DNA from: Acinetobacter brisouisimilis | GTDB taxonomy: Bacteria > Pseudomonadota > Gammaproteobacteria > Pseudomonadales > Moraxellaceae | Direction: 5' to 3' | Length of the DNA: 64,000 nucleotides | Assembly (NCBI RefSeq): GCF_000368265.1 | Contig: NZ_KB851219.1 | Span: 693,856 to 757,855, forward strand | Part shown: piece after piece, positions 29,524 through 37,722 of the stretch | Layout of the letters: each line of letters starts with the position of its first letter | How positions within the stretch are numbered: position 1 is the stretch's first letter | Position numbers and translations under genes: made by a program | Notes under the pieces: model-generated | What the model was told of the DNA's origin: nothing | Databases searched by the model: none | Seen by the model: only the letters and a program-made list of their open reading frames with translations

Positions 29524-30210
29524 ATGCCCATGTGTAAAGTCAGTATTGTCGATGATCACGCACTATTTCGCCGTGGTGTTGCCGATATTATTCGGCAGGA
29601 ACAAGGCTATGTTGTACTTGCCGAATATGCGTCAGGTGCCGATTTTTTGCAGGATTTACCCGAACAATATCCCGATGTGCTGCTGCTCGATGTGCAAATG
29701 CCAAATGAGTCGGGTTTGGACATTTTAAAGCACATTCGCCAGAGTGATCAGGAGTTAAAAGTGATTATTTTAACGGCTTGTGAAGATGAGCAGGTGGTGA
29801 TTGATGCAATACAGCTTGGCGCCAATGGATTTTTGCCTAAAGATACTTTGCCCGAAGTGATTTTACAAAAATTGCAGGATGTACTGGATGGGCAGATTAT
29901 CTTACATGGGCAAGGCGTGAGTATTTTGGCGCGGCAAGTACGCCGTGTACAGCCGCAACTCAGTGAAGCTGAATCTTGGCAAATCGATCAGCAAGAACAA
30001 CAAGATCTGGCAGATATGACCGCTCGTGAAAGGGAAACCTTATTGCTGATTGCCAAAGGGCTGAACAATAAACTGATCGCGCGCGAACTTGGAATCAGTG
30101 ATGGTACAGTCAAAGTCTATGTCAAAAGTCTGCTACGAAAACTGAATGTGCATTCGCGTTTGGAGTTGTCGGTGTGGGCGCATCAACATCTCAAATCACT
30201 GCGGAGCTGA
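29524..30210 (+). CDS. NarL-type response regulator
   Basis: 228-residue regulator. The receiver domain shows VDDHALFRRG (acidic pocket), LLLDVQMPNESG (phospho-Asp) and TACEDEQ / LPKD (conserved Thr and Lys positions). A linker of about 25 residues leads to a LuxR-type HTH at about 160-225. The recognition helix DGTVKVYVKSLLRKLNVHSR is very close to NarL (TVKVHVKHMLKK), so a NarL-like DNA site is expected. It lies directly after the kinase gene. Candidate 7-2-7 sites upstream of tdm, tmm and dmmA support control of the methylamine locus. Confidence 0.9.
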   Translation: MPMCKVSIVDDHALFRRGVADIIRQEQGYVVLAEYASGADFLQDLPEQYPDVLLLDVQMPNESGLDILKHIRQSDQELKVIILTACEDEQVVIDAIQLGANGFLPKDTLPEVILQKLQDVLDGQIILHGQGVSILARQVRRVQPQLSEAESWQIDQQEQQDLADMTARERETLLLIAKGLNNKLIARELGISDGTVKVYVKSLLRKLNVHSRLELSVWAHQHLKSLRS

Positions 30211-30217
30211 GGTGGAT

Positions 30218-30991
30218 ATGCTGAAACTGTTTCGCCGTCCTGCGCAGGTTTATCCTTTACAACTATTGCAAACTTACTGGTCGCCTGTATTTGACCGTTT
30301 TGCCGAAGTGGTCCTGATAGTTGATCAGTACCTGAATATCTATAAAAGTAATATCATCTGGCAGCAATTTAGCCGCACCGATGGTCGGGATTTGACTCAA
30401 TGGTTGTACCCCGAAGATGTTTATCAACTCAAAAGTCTGCTCAGCTCGCCACAGTTGACTAAAAACTGTCGTATCCGCCTGATGGATGCCCAGCAAAACT
30501 TACGCTGGTTTGAGCTCTCGGCCAATTATTTGCTGAGTCAGCCCGATAGTCAGCAGTATTTCTGGTGTTTACTGCTGTCAGATCAGACCGAAAAAATTAA
30601 ACAACAATATCTACAATCGGCACAGCAGCGGAGTCTCAATGACCTGATTAAGCGGTTGCCGATGATGCTGTACCGTTCCCGCAATGATTTCGACTGGACT
30701 ATGGAATACATTAGTGATGGCTGTTTCGATGTGACAGGCTATACGCCTGCGGAATTACTCAATACGCCACGTTATGGCCAAATGATTCACCCTGAAGATG
30801 CACCTTCAGTATGGTCTGCGGTACAGGATGCACTGAATCAGAAAGAATTGTTCAATGTGATATATCGTATATTACCCGATGAAGAACGTGTGGTGTGGGT
30901 GCAGGATATTGGCTGGGGCGTTTACTCGGAAAGCGATATGATTTTGGCAGTTGAGGGAATTATTTGGTGTTCACAGTCGGCTAAATCCTAA
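30218..30991 (+). CDS. PAS-domain signalling protein without output domain
   Basis: 257-residue soluble protein made only of PAS modules: an N-terminal PAS-like region (RFAEVVLIVDQYLNIYKSN) at about 25-125 and a PAS_3-type domain at about 140-255 (DGCFDVTGYTPAELL, MIHPEDAPSVWSAV). No kinase, GGDEF, HTH or methyl-accepting region is seen. I use the ATG at 30218, which has GAGGTGG upstream; the longer frame begins inside the regulator gene. It directly follows the kinase and regulator genes and may be the missing sensor for the membrane-free kinase. Ligand unknown. Confidence 0.75.
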   Translation: MLKLFRRPAQVYPLQLLQTYWSPVFDRFAEVVLIVDQYLNIYKSNIIWQQFSRTDGRDLTQWLYPEDVYQLKSLLSSPQLTKNCRIRLMDAQQNLRWFELSANYLLSQPDSQQYFWCLLLSDQTEKIKQQYLQSAQQRSLNDLIKRLPMMLYRSRNDFDWTMEYISDGCFDVTGYTPAELLNTPRYGQMIHPEDAPSVWSAVQDALNQKELFNVIYRILPDEERVVWVQDIGWGVYSESDMILAVEGIIWCSQSAKS

Positions 30992-31111
30992 GAAACCCTT
31001 AAGAATTAAGCCTATATACCTTTAATTTGTGTATTTTTTATTAAAGCGAATGTTATTCGTATATTGCCCGTGATTTAATCAAACTACAAATGTTGAATTT
31101 AAGAAATCACC

Positions 31112-31609
31112 ATGATTAAAAAATATCCTAGAACTATGATGGCTATTCACTGGATTACGCTGATTGCTGTTGCGACAGCTTATATTACCAGTGGGAATCC
31201 ATTAAAAGATCCTCAACTTGGAACAATTCATCTTCTTTCTGGCGGGACCGTATTTGTTTTATTTTGTTTGCGATGTATCGCTTTTTTACTGTTACATAAA
31301 GATTTTCCAAAAAATGAAATCATCAATAAACTACAAAATTTTCTATTTAAAACAGTCAAAGTGCTTTTATATGCGTTGCTCATAATTGTGCCTGTTTCAG
31401 GATATCTTGCTTTGTCGAGTATTGCAGACAGCTATTCACTTTTTGGTCAAAATGTATATGTCATTGAAAGTTTATATGGTGATTTTTATTTAGGGGACAT
31501 TCATCAAGTGTTGGGTAATGTATTTGTTTCGCTTGTCGGATTTCATGCTTGTGCTGCCTTATTTCATCATTTCTTTCTTAAAGATAATGTTCTGAAGTCG
31601 ATGATATAA
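31112..31609 (+). CDS. cytochrome b561-family protein
   Basis: 165-residue membrane protein with four hydrophobic helices and the b-heme histidine pattern of the YodB/b561 family: H13 (MMAIHWITL), H in LGTIHLLSGG, and the pair in GDIHQVLGN and LVGFHACAALFHHF. Likely passes electrons between quinone and a periplasmic or membrane acceptor. It sits alone between the signalling genes and tmm. A link to methylamine oxidation is possible but only positional. Confidence 0.83.
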   Translation: MIKKYPRTMMAIHWITLIAVATAYITSGNPLKDPQLGTIHLLSGGTVFVLFCLRCIAFLLLHKDFPKNEIINKLQNFLFKTVKVLLYALLIIVPVSGYLALSSIADSYSLFGQNVYVIESLYGDFYLGDIHQVLGNVFVSLVGFHACAALFHHFFLKDNVLKSMI

Positions 31610-31739
31610 CGGGCTTGTTTGATTGATGAGTCATGTTTGGATTAGTCAAATGCGCTGATAAATCTATGCAACTTTTATGACTCAATAATACGCAATTATT
31701 TATTCTAAATCATGCATTTGAAATGCGCCTGAGCAGAAT

Positions 31740-31826
31740 ATGAAACAGGTAATTGTCGTTATTGGGGTGGGAACGATTGCTCAAGCTATTGCCCGACGCA
31801 TTCGCATAGACAAACTCAAAACTTGA
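31740..31826 (+). pseudogene. remnant of a short-chain dehydrogenase N-terminus
   Basis: A 28-codon frame reads MKQVIVVIGVGTIAQAIARRI, the usual dinucleotide-binding start of SDR enzymes (IGxGxIxxAIAR), then ends after KLKT. No continuation is visible in other frames before the terminator at 31859. It looks like the 5' stub of a deleted oxidoreductase gene. It is possible, but less likely, that it is a short expressed peptide. Confidence 0.5.
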
Positions 31827-31858
31827 TAATCTTACTCATCAGTCGAGATTTTTGCTTG

Positions 31859-31886
31859 AACCTGCCTTTTTAGGCAGGTTTTTTAT
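31859..31886 (+). terminator. Rho-independent terminator before tmm
   Basis: AACCTGCC and GGCAGGTT form a perfect 8-bp stem around TTTTTA, followed by TTTTAT. It insulates tmm from upstream transcription. The remaining 31610-32029 gap holds the SDR remnant and the tmm control region. Confidence 0.82.
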
Positions 31887-31926
31887 TGCAAATTTTAAGA
31901 GCTGTTTTTCGGTATCCCATTTGTGT

Positions 31927-31942
31927 TACCCCGTCTTAGGAA
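31927..31942. promoter_or_regulatory. candidate NarL-type site upstream of tmm
   Basis: TACCCCG-TC-TTAGGAA matches TACYYMT-NN-AKRRGTA at 11 of 14 positions and resembles the sites at 28227 and 33781. It ends 87 bp before the tmm start. A second inverted repeat, CTATG-N7-CATAG, lies at 31965-31981. Confidence 0.35.
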
Positions 31943-32029
31943 TTTCACGATCACAGACTTCGTCCTATGTTAATTGCATAGTGTTTCTACACTTTAACTC
32001 TTTTAATAAAATCACATGGGGATAAAGCT

Positions 32030-33397
32030 ATGACGCGAGTTGCAATTATAGGTGCAGGGCCAAGTGGGATGGCGCAATTAAGAGCATTTCAGTCTGCTCA
32101 AGCTAAAGGTGCGGATATTCCTGAAATCGTTTGTTTTGAAAAACAGGCGGATTGGGGAGGGCTATGGAATTATACATGGCGCACAGGGATCGATGAAAAT
32201 GGTGAACCTGTGCATGGCAGTATGTACCGTTACCTATGGTCAAATGGCCCGAAAGAAGCCTTAGAGTTTGCTGATTATAGTTTTGATGAACACTTTGGCA
32301 AACCGATTGGGTCATATCCTCCACGTGCAGTGCTTTGGGATTACATTAAAGGGCGGGTCGAAAAAGCCAATGTACGCCGTTATGTGCGTTTCAACAGTGC
32401 CGTGCGTCATATTGAGTTTAATGAACAGACTCAGCAGTTTGCAGTGAGTGTGCATGACCATAATCAAGATGTGGTGTATACCGAAATCTTTGATTATGTC
32501 GTGGTCGCCAGCGGGCATTTCTCTACACCAAAAGTGCCTGAATATGATGGTTTTAAAAGTTTTGGCGGGCGCATCTTACATGCGCATGACTTTAGAGATG
32601 CTCTAGAGTTTAAAGATAAAACTGTGTTGGTGGTGGGCAGTAGCTACTCTGCCGAAGACATTGGTTCACAATGCTACAAATATGGCGCAAAACAGATTAT
32701 TAGTTGTTATCGCAATAGCCCGATGGGTTATAAATGGCCTGCAAATTGGTCAGAACGCCAGAAATTATTACGTGTTGATCAGACACATGCGTACTTTGCT
32801 GATGGAACAAGTGCCGAGGTTGATGCCATTATTTTATGTACAGGTTATCTGCATCATTTCCCGTTTATGGAAGAGTCAATTCGTTTAAAAACCGATAACC
32901 GTTTGTATCCACTGAGTTTGTATAAAGGCGTTGTTTGGGAGAAAAATCCTAAACTGTTTTATTTGGGCATGCAAGACCAGTGGTATACCTTCAATATGTT
33001 TGATGCGCAGGCATGGTATGTGCGCGATATTATTTTAAATCGTATGGCTTTGCCGAGTTTATCAGAAATGCAGGCGCATACTTTAGCATGGCATGAAGAG
33101 GAAAAGACCCTGACTGACGCCGCACAAATGTATAAGTTTCAGGGCGATTATATTTTAGAGTTGATAGAAGCTACCGATTATCCGACTTTTGATATTGAAG
33201 CTATGCGTTTAATTTTTCTTGAATGGAAAAAGCATAAAAAAGAAAACATCATGACCTTCCGCGATCATATTTACCGTTCAGCGATTACAGGCACGTTGGC
33301 AGCACCGCATCATACACCGTGGCTAGATGCCCTTGATGATTCGCTTGAAGCTTACTTGACGGATACGCCAGAAGTGCCACAGAAAAAAGTGGGGTAG
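32030..33397 (+). CDS. tmm: trimethylamine monooxygenase (flavin-containing monooxygenase)
   Basis: FAD- and NADPH-dependent enzyme expected to oxidise trimethylamine to TMAO in the cytosol. The FAD motif GAGPSG is at residues 8-13, the FMO signature [11 protein letters not shown] (F-x-G-x3-H-x3-F) near 180, the NADPH motif VGSSYSAED near 205, and [12 protein letters not shown] near 265. Long stretches match bacterial Tmm as I remember it: [60 protein letters not shown]. 455 residues, usual for Tmm. It may also oxidise other tertiary amines and sulfides. Alone after a terminator, preceded by a candidate NarL-type site; tdm and dmm genes lie on either side. Confidence 0.9.
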   Translation: MTRVAIIGAGPSGMAQLRAFQSAQAKGADIPEIVCFEKQADWGGLWNYTWRTGIDENGEPVHGSMYRYLWSNGPKEALEFADYSFDEHFGKPIGSYPPRAVLWDYIKGRVEKANVRRYVRFNSAVRHIEFNEQTQQFAVSVHDHNQDVVYTEIFDYVVVASGHFSTPKVPEYDGFKSFGGRILHAHDFRDALEFKDKTVLVVGSSYSAEDIGSQCYKYGAKQIISCYRNSPMGYKWPANWSERQKLLRVDQTHAYFADGTSAEVDAIILCTGYLHHFPFMEESIRLKTDNRLYPLSLYKGVVWEKNPKLFYLGMQDQWYTFNMFDAQAWYVRDIILNRMALPSLSEMQAHTLAWHEEEKTLTDAAQMYKFQGDYILELIEATDYPTFDIEAMRLIFLEWKKHKKENIMTFRDHIYRSAITGTLAAPHHTPWLDALDDSLEAYLTDTPEVPQKKVG

Positions 33398-33479
33398 GTG
33401 TTGTGAAGAGAGAAGGAGTAATTTTTTAAAAATTTAATCCTTTCTTTGTAATCCTAATTGGCATTTGCTCGTGCAGAAC

Positions 33480-33602
33480 GTCATCCACAACCTGCGTGGT
33501 TTATATAATATATTGTTTTTGCGATGTAATTAAATAGCTGCTGATGTTGAACAGGTTTTGTGGATGACAAATGGTTTTGGTTCTTTTGCCGAAACAAAAG
33601 AA
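33480..33602. repeat. long inverted repeat plus hairpin between tmm and dmmA
   Basis: GTCATCCACAACCTG (33480-33494) is nearly complementary to CAGGTTTTGTGGATGAC (33552-33568), separated by 57 bases. A second hairpin, TTCTTTTG-CCGAAA-CAAAAGAA, follows at 33581-33602; its 16-nt core recurs at 25690. Nothing protein-coding is visible. It may be a decayed intergenic repeat element. Confidence 0.5.
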
Positions 33603-33723
33603 TAGATGAGCTCCAATCATAGAATTATAAAAGGTAAGACTCCGCTATGAGCTGTCTTTGATATTAAGCCTTTCAAATTATCGGTATCATTTATAAGAAT
33701 CTTAAAAGCATTAAACTCTCTCA

Positions 33724-33753
33724 AAACCAGTCAATTCACTTGACTGGTTTTTT
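33724..33753 (+). terminator. Rho-independent terminator upstream of the dmm operon
   Basis: AAACCAGTCAA (33724-33734) pairs with TTGACTGGTTT (33740-33750), followed by TTT and more T residues. It probably ends the tmm transcript, 330 bases downstream of its stop. Confidence 0.85.
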
Positions 33754-33780
33754 GCTTTTTTAAACTCCACGAACTTGCAT

Positions 33781-33796
33781 TACCCCCTTAGAGGTA
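33781..33796. promoter_or_regulatory. candidate NarL-type 7-2-7 operator upstream of dmmA
   Basis: TACCCCC-TT-AGAGGTA matches the NarL consensus TACYYMT-NN-AKRRGTA at 13 of 14 defined positions. It lies 80 bp before the dmmA start, a sensible activator distance, and just downstream of a terminator. It is the best of the three similar sites in this locus. Confidence 0.5.
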
Positions 33797-33875
33797 TGTT
33801 TTAAAGGGAATTGATTGAATGAATTAAATAATTTAAATATTTGATTATATTAATTTATTTATTGGAGTAACTGCC

Positions 33876-34385
33876 ATGCAAGAGGCAATGCGAAGCACTC
33901 CGAGTTATCGGCAGGCACAGAAGCTCAAACCTGTACATGGGCAATATCTGTTGATATTACAACAAGCCAATACATTGGAAGCACAGCATCTGGCTGAACA
34001 GTTTGCAGCATTCCCGACGTTGCTTGCAACTTCAGAGGCATTTTTAGATGAACTCACAGCCCAGTTGCAACAGGCACATGCAGGCCTGCATGTGGTGTTG
34101 TGTGGCGATGAAATCTTTTTATGGCAAGTCACGCAAAGCTTGATGGCACAAGGCTTGATGAAAGATGAAATTCAACTGGTTCAAACCCAGACCGAACTCA
34201 AAAAAGTTTACTGCGTACATTGTGGTGAAACGCAAACCACGACTGCCGAAGAGTTTTGCAGTTGTGAGCATTGCGGTGTGTATTTACTGATTCGCAGCCA
34301 TTTTTCCGAGCGTTTGGGGGCGTATATGGGGGTATGTGCCAACCCTGATCAACCGATGCAAGCGGAGGGCGTATGTCTACATTAA
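33876..34385 (+). CDS. dmmA: dimethylamine monooxygenase small subunit (DmmA family)
   Basis: 169-residue protein with a C-terminal zinc-ribbon or iron-sulfur-like Cys cluster, VYCVHCGETQ followed by FCSCEHCGVYL (about residues 112-137), and an N-terminal helical half that would bind partner subunits. It matches the DmmA family, a required component of dimethylamine monooxygenase in Ruegeria and of the heme-dependent oxidative N-demethylase in Pseudomonas. It is not itself expected to be catalytic. GGAG lies upstream of the start. It overlaps dmmB by 13 bases. Subunit letters follow the Ruegeria naming as I recall it. Confidence 0.83.
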   Translation: MQEAMRSTPSYRQAQKLKPVHGQYLLILQQANTLEAQHLAEQFAAFPTLLATSEAFLDELTAQLQQAHAGLHVVLCGDEIFLWQVTQSLMAQGLMKDEIQLVQTQTELKKVYCVHCGETQTTTAEEFCSCEHCGVYLLIRSHFSERLGAYMGVCANPDQPMQAEGVCLH

Positions 34386-35314
34386 TTCCTGTGCGTGTGC
34401 GCGATATTCAGCAAGTCACACCACTGATTCGTGAATTTACTTTGGAAGCGCTGGATCAGCCTTTACCTGCATTTTCTTCTGGAAGCCATGTGGTGGTGCA
34501 GTTACCTTTGCCCGATCGGATATTGCGTAACGCCTATTCCTTGACCAATGATCCCGCACATGATGATCACTACAAAATCGCGGTACGCCTGCAGGATGAC
34601 TCGCGGGGCGGCTCTCGGTTTTTACATGAACAGGTCATGATTGGTGATGTACTAAATATCTCCGCGCCGCTGAATTTATTTGCATTACATTCACAGGCAC
34701 ACAAGCATGTGTTTATTGCAGGTGGCATCGGGATCACACCATTTTTGGCACATATCCGTGAGCTGATGCATACAGGTGGCAATTTCGAGCTGCACTACGC
34801 CTGCCGCGATCAAATCAGCAATGCCTATGAAACGCTGCTGACCGAGTTATTTCCTGAGCAGGTGCACATCTATTCGGAAAAAACTGCGCGCCGTTTGGAT
34901 GTGATGCAGTTGTTGCAGCAACAAAGTTTAAACAGCCACGTTTATGTCTGTGGCCCAGAGCGCCTGACTCAGGCGGTACAAGATGCAGCGCAAACTTTGG
35001 GCTGGTCAAAGCAGCGTGTTCACGCCGAAGCTTTTGCAGCGCCTGCTGCAGGTGCAGCATTTACAGCCTATCTCACTCAAAGCCAACAGGAAATTGAAGT
35101 TCCGAGTGATTACAGCCTGCTTGAAGCCTTAGAAAAACATGAAATTCCCGTGACCAGTTTATGTCGTGGTGGCGTGTGCGGGCAGTGTGCAACCAAATAT
35201 ACAGGTGATGTTGAGCATCATGACCATTATTTAAACCCACAGGAACGTGAGCAATTGTTGATGCCGTGTGTGTCACGAGGCAAACAGGGCTGTCGGATTG
35301 AGCTTGAGCTATAG
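34373..35314 (+). CDS. dmmB: dimethylamine monooxygenase reductase subunit (PDR/VanB family)
   Basis: NAD(P)H-dependent reductase with a C-terminal plant-type ferredoxin domain, 313 residues. The flavin motif is RNAYSLTND near residue 45, the nucleotide-binding motif GGIGITPFLAHI near 115, and the 2Fe-2S ligands are SLCRGGVCGQC plus MPCVSRG at the C-terminus. It supplies electrons to the heme subunit encoded next. Resembles VanB and phthalate dioxygenase reductase, but the operon decides the role. It starts within dmmA and ends 10 bp before dmmC. Confidence 0.88.
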   Translation: MSTLIPVRVRDIQQVTPLIREFTLEALDQPLPAFSSGSHVVVQLPLPDRILRNAYSLTNDPAHDDHYKIAVRLQDDSRGGSRFLHEQVMIGDVLNISAPLNLFALHSQAHKHVFIAGGIGITPFLAHIRELMHTGGNFELHYACRDQISNAYETLLTELFPEQVHIYSEKTARRLDVMQLLQQQSLNSHVYVCGPERLTQAVQDAAQTLGWSKQRVHAEAFAAPAAGAAFTAYLTQSQQEIEVPSDYSLLEALEKHEIPVTSLCRGGVCGQCATKYTGDVEHHDHYLNPQEREQLLMPCVSRGKQGCRIELEL

Positions 35315-35324
35315 GAGAACTGCC

Positions 35325-36338
35325 ATGACCGTACAATTTAACCCTACGGAAAATATGCGTGATCAGTTTCATTATCACAACAGTGCCAAAGCCATCGCAC
35401 GGTTTCCATTTCCATTTCCTGAAGACAGTTACATGTATTCGGTGAATATCGAACCTGCATTATCTAAACCAGGAACGATCTTTGAACATTGGTTTGACAT
35501 TGACGAGCATTATCTGACCGAGGTCAATGAGCGTGCCTTGACCCTGAAAAATGACCCGAAACGCTGCATTGTGTTGCCGCATATGCAACAGGCAGCGTGG
35601 GATTTTCTGAAAATGGCAATGCTGCACTTGTCAGCAGATTATCCCGAACATTTTCAATTAGAACGACAAGGCAAGGCGTGGCACTGGATCAATCGCCCGA
35701 TGAATATCGATGTGCATTTCCAGTTTGGCGATGACTCAAGCTTGCCGCTACCCGCATTTGAGTTTATCTCACGCCAGTTGCAAGGCGATATTGCCTTGCT
35801 GGATCAGCGTGAAGGTGATCTGTTTATGGATGCAGGCATGATTACAGGTCCTGCGGACTGGTCTCTAAACTTTGATGCAGGCATGAGCTTTAAACAGTGG
35901 CATGCTCCAGTTCCGAAACTGGCACATGACGCAGGTGTGTTTGAACGGGCGCTGAAATTTCTACTCAACATTCAAGTCGGACATCCATACCGCCGCCTTA
36001 ACTGGACCATGACCATTAATCCACGTATGGACACCTCTTCAGAAACTTTTCATTTGTGGGGGCACGAGCGTGGCTTGGTCACCAAAGACAATGTAGGCGA
36101 GTTAGTGCATTTACGGGTTGAACTGCAAATGATGCCACGTCTTGCACGTAGCAATGCACTGTTATTTAGCATCCGTACTTATCTGATTAGCCTGAATGAT
36201 CTGGTCACCAATCCCGCATGGGCAAAACGCCTGCATCGGGTGATTCGGGACTTGCCTGAGTCAATTGCCGACTACAAAGGCATTAGCCGTTACCGTGAAC
36301 CACTGGTGCAATGGCTGAGTCAGTTCGATCAAGAATAA
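35325..36338 (+). CDS. dmmC: heme-dependent oxidative N-demethylase catalytic subunit (DUF3445)
   Basis: Catalytic subunit of the enzyme that oxidises dimethylamine to methylamine and formaldehyde using O2. It belongs to DUF3445, whose structure in Pseudomonas mendocina was shown to be a PAS-fold heme enzyme. Visible family features are SVNIEPALSKPG, GDLFMDAGMITGPADWSL, GHPYRRLNWTMTINPRMDTS and FHLWGHERG. 337 residues. I start at 35325 because AGGAG lies 8 bases upstream; the longer frame from 35268 lies inside dmmB. The heme-ligand His cannot be fixed by eye. Confidence 0.87.
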   Translation: MTVQFNPTENMRDQFHYHNSAKAIARFPFPFPEDSYMYSVNIEPALSKPGTIFEHWFDIDEHYLTEVNERALTLKNDPKRCIVLPHMQQAAWDFLKMAMLHLSADYPEHFQLERQGKAWHWINRPMNIDVHFQFGDDSSLPLPAFEFISRQLQGDIALLDQREGDLFMDAGMITGPADWSLNFDAGMSFKQWHAPVPKLAHDAGVFERALKFLLNIQVGHPYRRLNWTMTINPRMDTSSETFHLWGHERGLVTKDNVGELVHLRVELQMMPRLARSNALLFSIRTYLISLNDLVTNPAWAKRLHRVIRDLPESIADYKGISRYREPLVQWLSQFDQE

Positions 36339-36390
36339 ACCATGATTTAACAATGAATTGATATTGATACAAAATGAAGGAAAAATACTT

Positions 36391-37521
36391 ATGGCAAATT
36401 TATGGCGTATTTCAGCACTAGCAGAACGTCACCGTCAGCTTGGCTCAAATCTGGAAGACTGGAATGGTATGGGCACGGCATGGACCTATGCCAGTGATAC
36501 TGCCGAGCATTATCTGGCGATCCGAACCAAAGCAGGTTTGATGGACGTTTCAGGTCTGAAAAAAGTGCATTATGTGGGACCACATGCAGAAAGCTTGCTT
36601 GAATATGCCACCTCACGCGACATTTCCAAGCTTTATCCAGGCAAATCGGTATATGCCACCATGTTGAATGAAGAAGGAAAATTTGTCGATGACTGCGTGA
36701 TTTACCGTACAGGGCCGAATGCCTTTATGGTGGTACACGGCACAGGGATTGGCTTGGAAATGCTGACCCGTTCGGCAACAGGCCGCCAAGTTGCGGTGCT
36801 GTTTGATGATGACCTGCATGATTTATCCTTACAAGGGCCTTTGGCAGTGGATTTCCTTGCCGAATATATCCCTGATATTCGCAACTTGCCGTATTTCCAT
36901 CACATACAGACCAAACTGTTTGGTTGCCCTGTGATGATTTCACGCACAGGCTATACGGGCGAGCGTGGTTATGAAATTTTCTGCAAGGCGATGGATGCAC
37001 CGCTGATTTGGGATACGATTTTAGAAAAAGGCGCGAAGTATGGGATTATTCCATGCTCATTTGTAACCTTGGACTGGGTGCGTGTGGAAAGTTATTTACT
37101 GTTTTATCCTTATGATAACTCTGAATATTTCCCGTTTAAAAATGATAAGTCAGGCGATAGCTTATGGGAACTGGGACTCGACTTTACCGTTTCACCGAGT
37201 AAGGGCGAGTTTCGAGGTGGCTATGAGCATAAACGCTTGCAAGGTAAAGAGCGCATCAAGATTTTTGGTGTGATGCTCGAAGGTGAGCAAGCTGCGCAAA
37301 TGGGCGATACCTTGTGGGATGGAGATACGCAAATCGGGGTGATTACCTGTGGTATGTATTCACCGCTCAGCAAGAAGTCAGTGGCTTTAGCACGGGTTGA
37401 CGTACCTTATGCGGTGCAAGGACGCGAGATTCAGGTCAAAGGCAGTTTGGAAGTTAATGCGATTACGCATACTTTACCATTTGATGATCCACAAAAACTC
37501 AAAAGAACAGCGAAAGGTTAA
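36391..37521 (+). CDS. dmmD: GcvT-like tetrahydrofolate-binding subunit of the N-demethylase (DmmD)
   Basis: 376-residue aminomethyltransferase-family protein with the folate fold: DVSGLKKVHYVGPHAESLLEY, SRTGYTGERGYEIF, TLDWVRVESYLLFYP, and a C-terminal barrel ending in LARVDVPYAVQG. It probably captures the formaldehyde released by the heme subunit as methylene-tetrahydrofolate. In Ruegeria dmmD was needed for growth on methylamines though not for activity in E. coli. I use the ATG at 36391, which has GAAGGA upstream; the longer frame adds 11 residues. Last gene of dmmABCD. Confidence 0.83.
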   Translation: MANLWRISALAERHRQLGSNLEDWNGMGTAWTYASDTAEHYLAIRTKAGLMDVSGLKKVHYVGPHAESLLEYATSRDISKLYPGKSVYATMLNEEGKFVDDCVIYRTGPNAFMVVHGTGIGLEMLTRSATGRQVAVLFDDDLHDLSLQGPLAVDFLAEYIPDIRNLPYFHHIQTKLFGCPVMISRTGYTGERGYEIFCKAMDAPLIWDTILEKGAKYGIIPCSFVTLDWVRVESYLLFYPYDNSEYFPFKNDKSGDSLWELGLDFTVSPSKGEFRGGYEHKRLQGKERIKIFGVMLEGEQAAQMGDTLWDGDTQIGVITCGMYSPLSKKSVALARVDVPYAVQGREIQVKGSLEVNAITHTLPFDDPQKLKRTAKG

Positions 37522-37688
37522 TTTGCTTCATTGCATCCAAAATCCTGCATCAAGCAGGATTTTTTTATGGGAATTTGCTGTGTCATTTAAATAGCCTAAG
37601 CATTTTAAAAAGATTAACGCGCAGATCAGAATTAAAACTATACAAAATTCGCTTGCATCTATTTTTTAAATTCTATTATATTGGATAT

Positions 37689-37709
37689 ATATTCTAATAT
37701 ATTGAATAT
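37689..37709. promoter_or_regulatory. candidate operator of the XRE-cupin regulator
   Basis: ATATTC-N9-GAATAT lies 14-34 bases upstream of the start codon, overlapping the place where RNA polymerase or ribosome would sit. Autoregulation is plausible but unproven. Confidence 0.35.
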
Positions 37710-37722
37710 GAAAAGGAGGGTT

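Noticed and set aside
30992..31111. Heptamer-like TACCTTT before cytochrome b561 as another NarL site
   Set aside because: There is no inverted partner at the 7-2-7 distance, so it does not meet the pattern used for the other sites.
35325..36338. Rieske-type or P450 demethylase for the DUF3445 gene
   Set aside because: No Rieske C-x-H motif or P450 Cys signature; the sequence matches the DUF3445 heme N-demethylase family.
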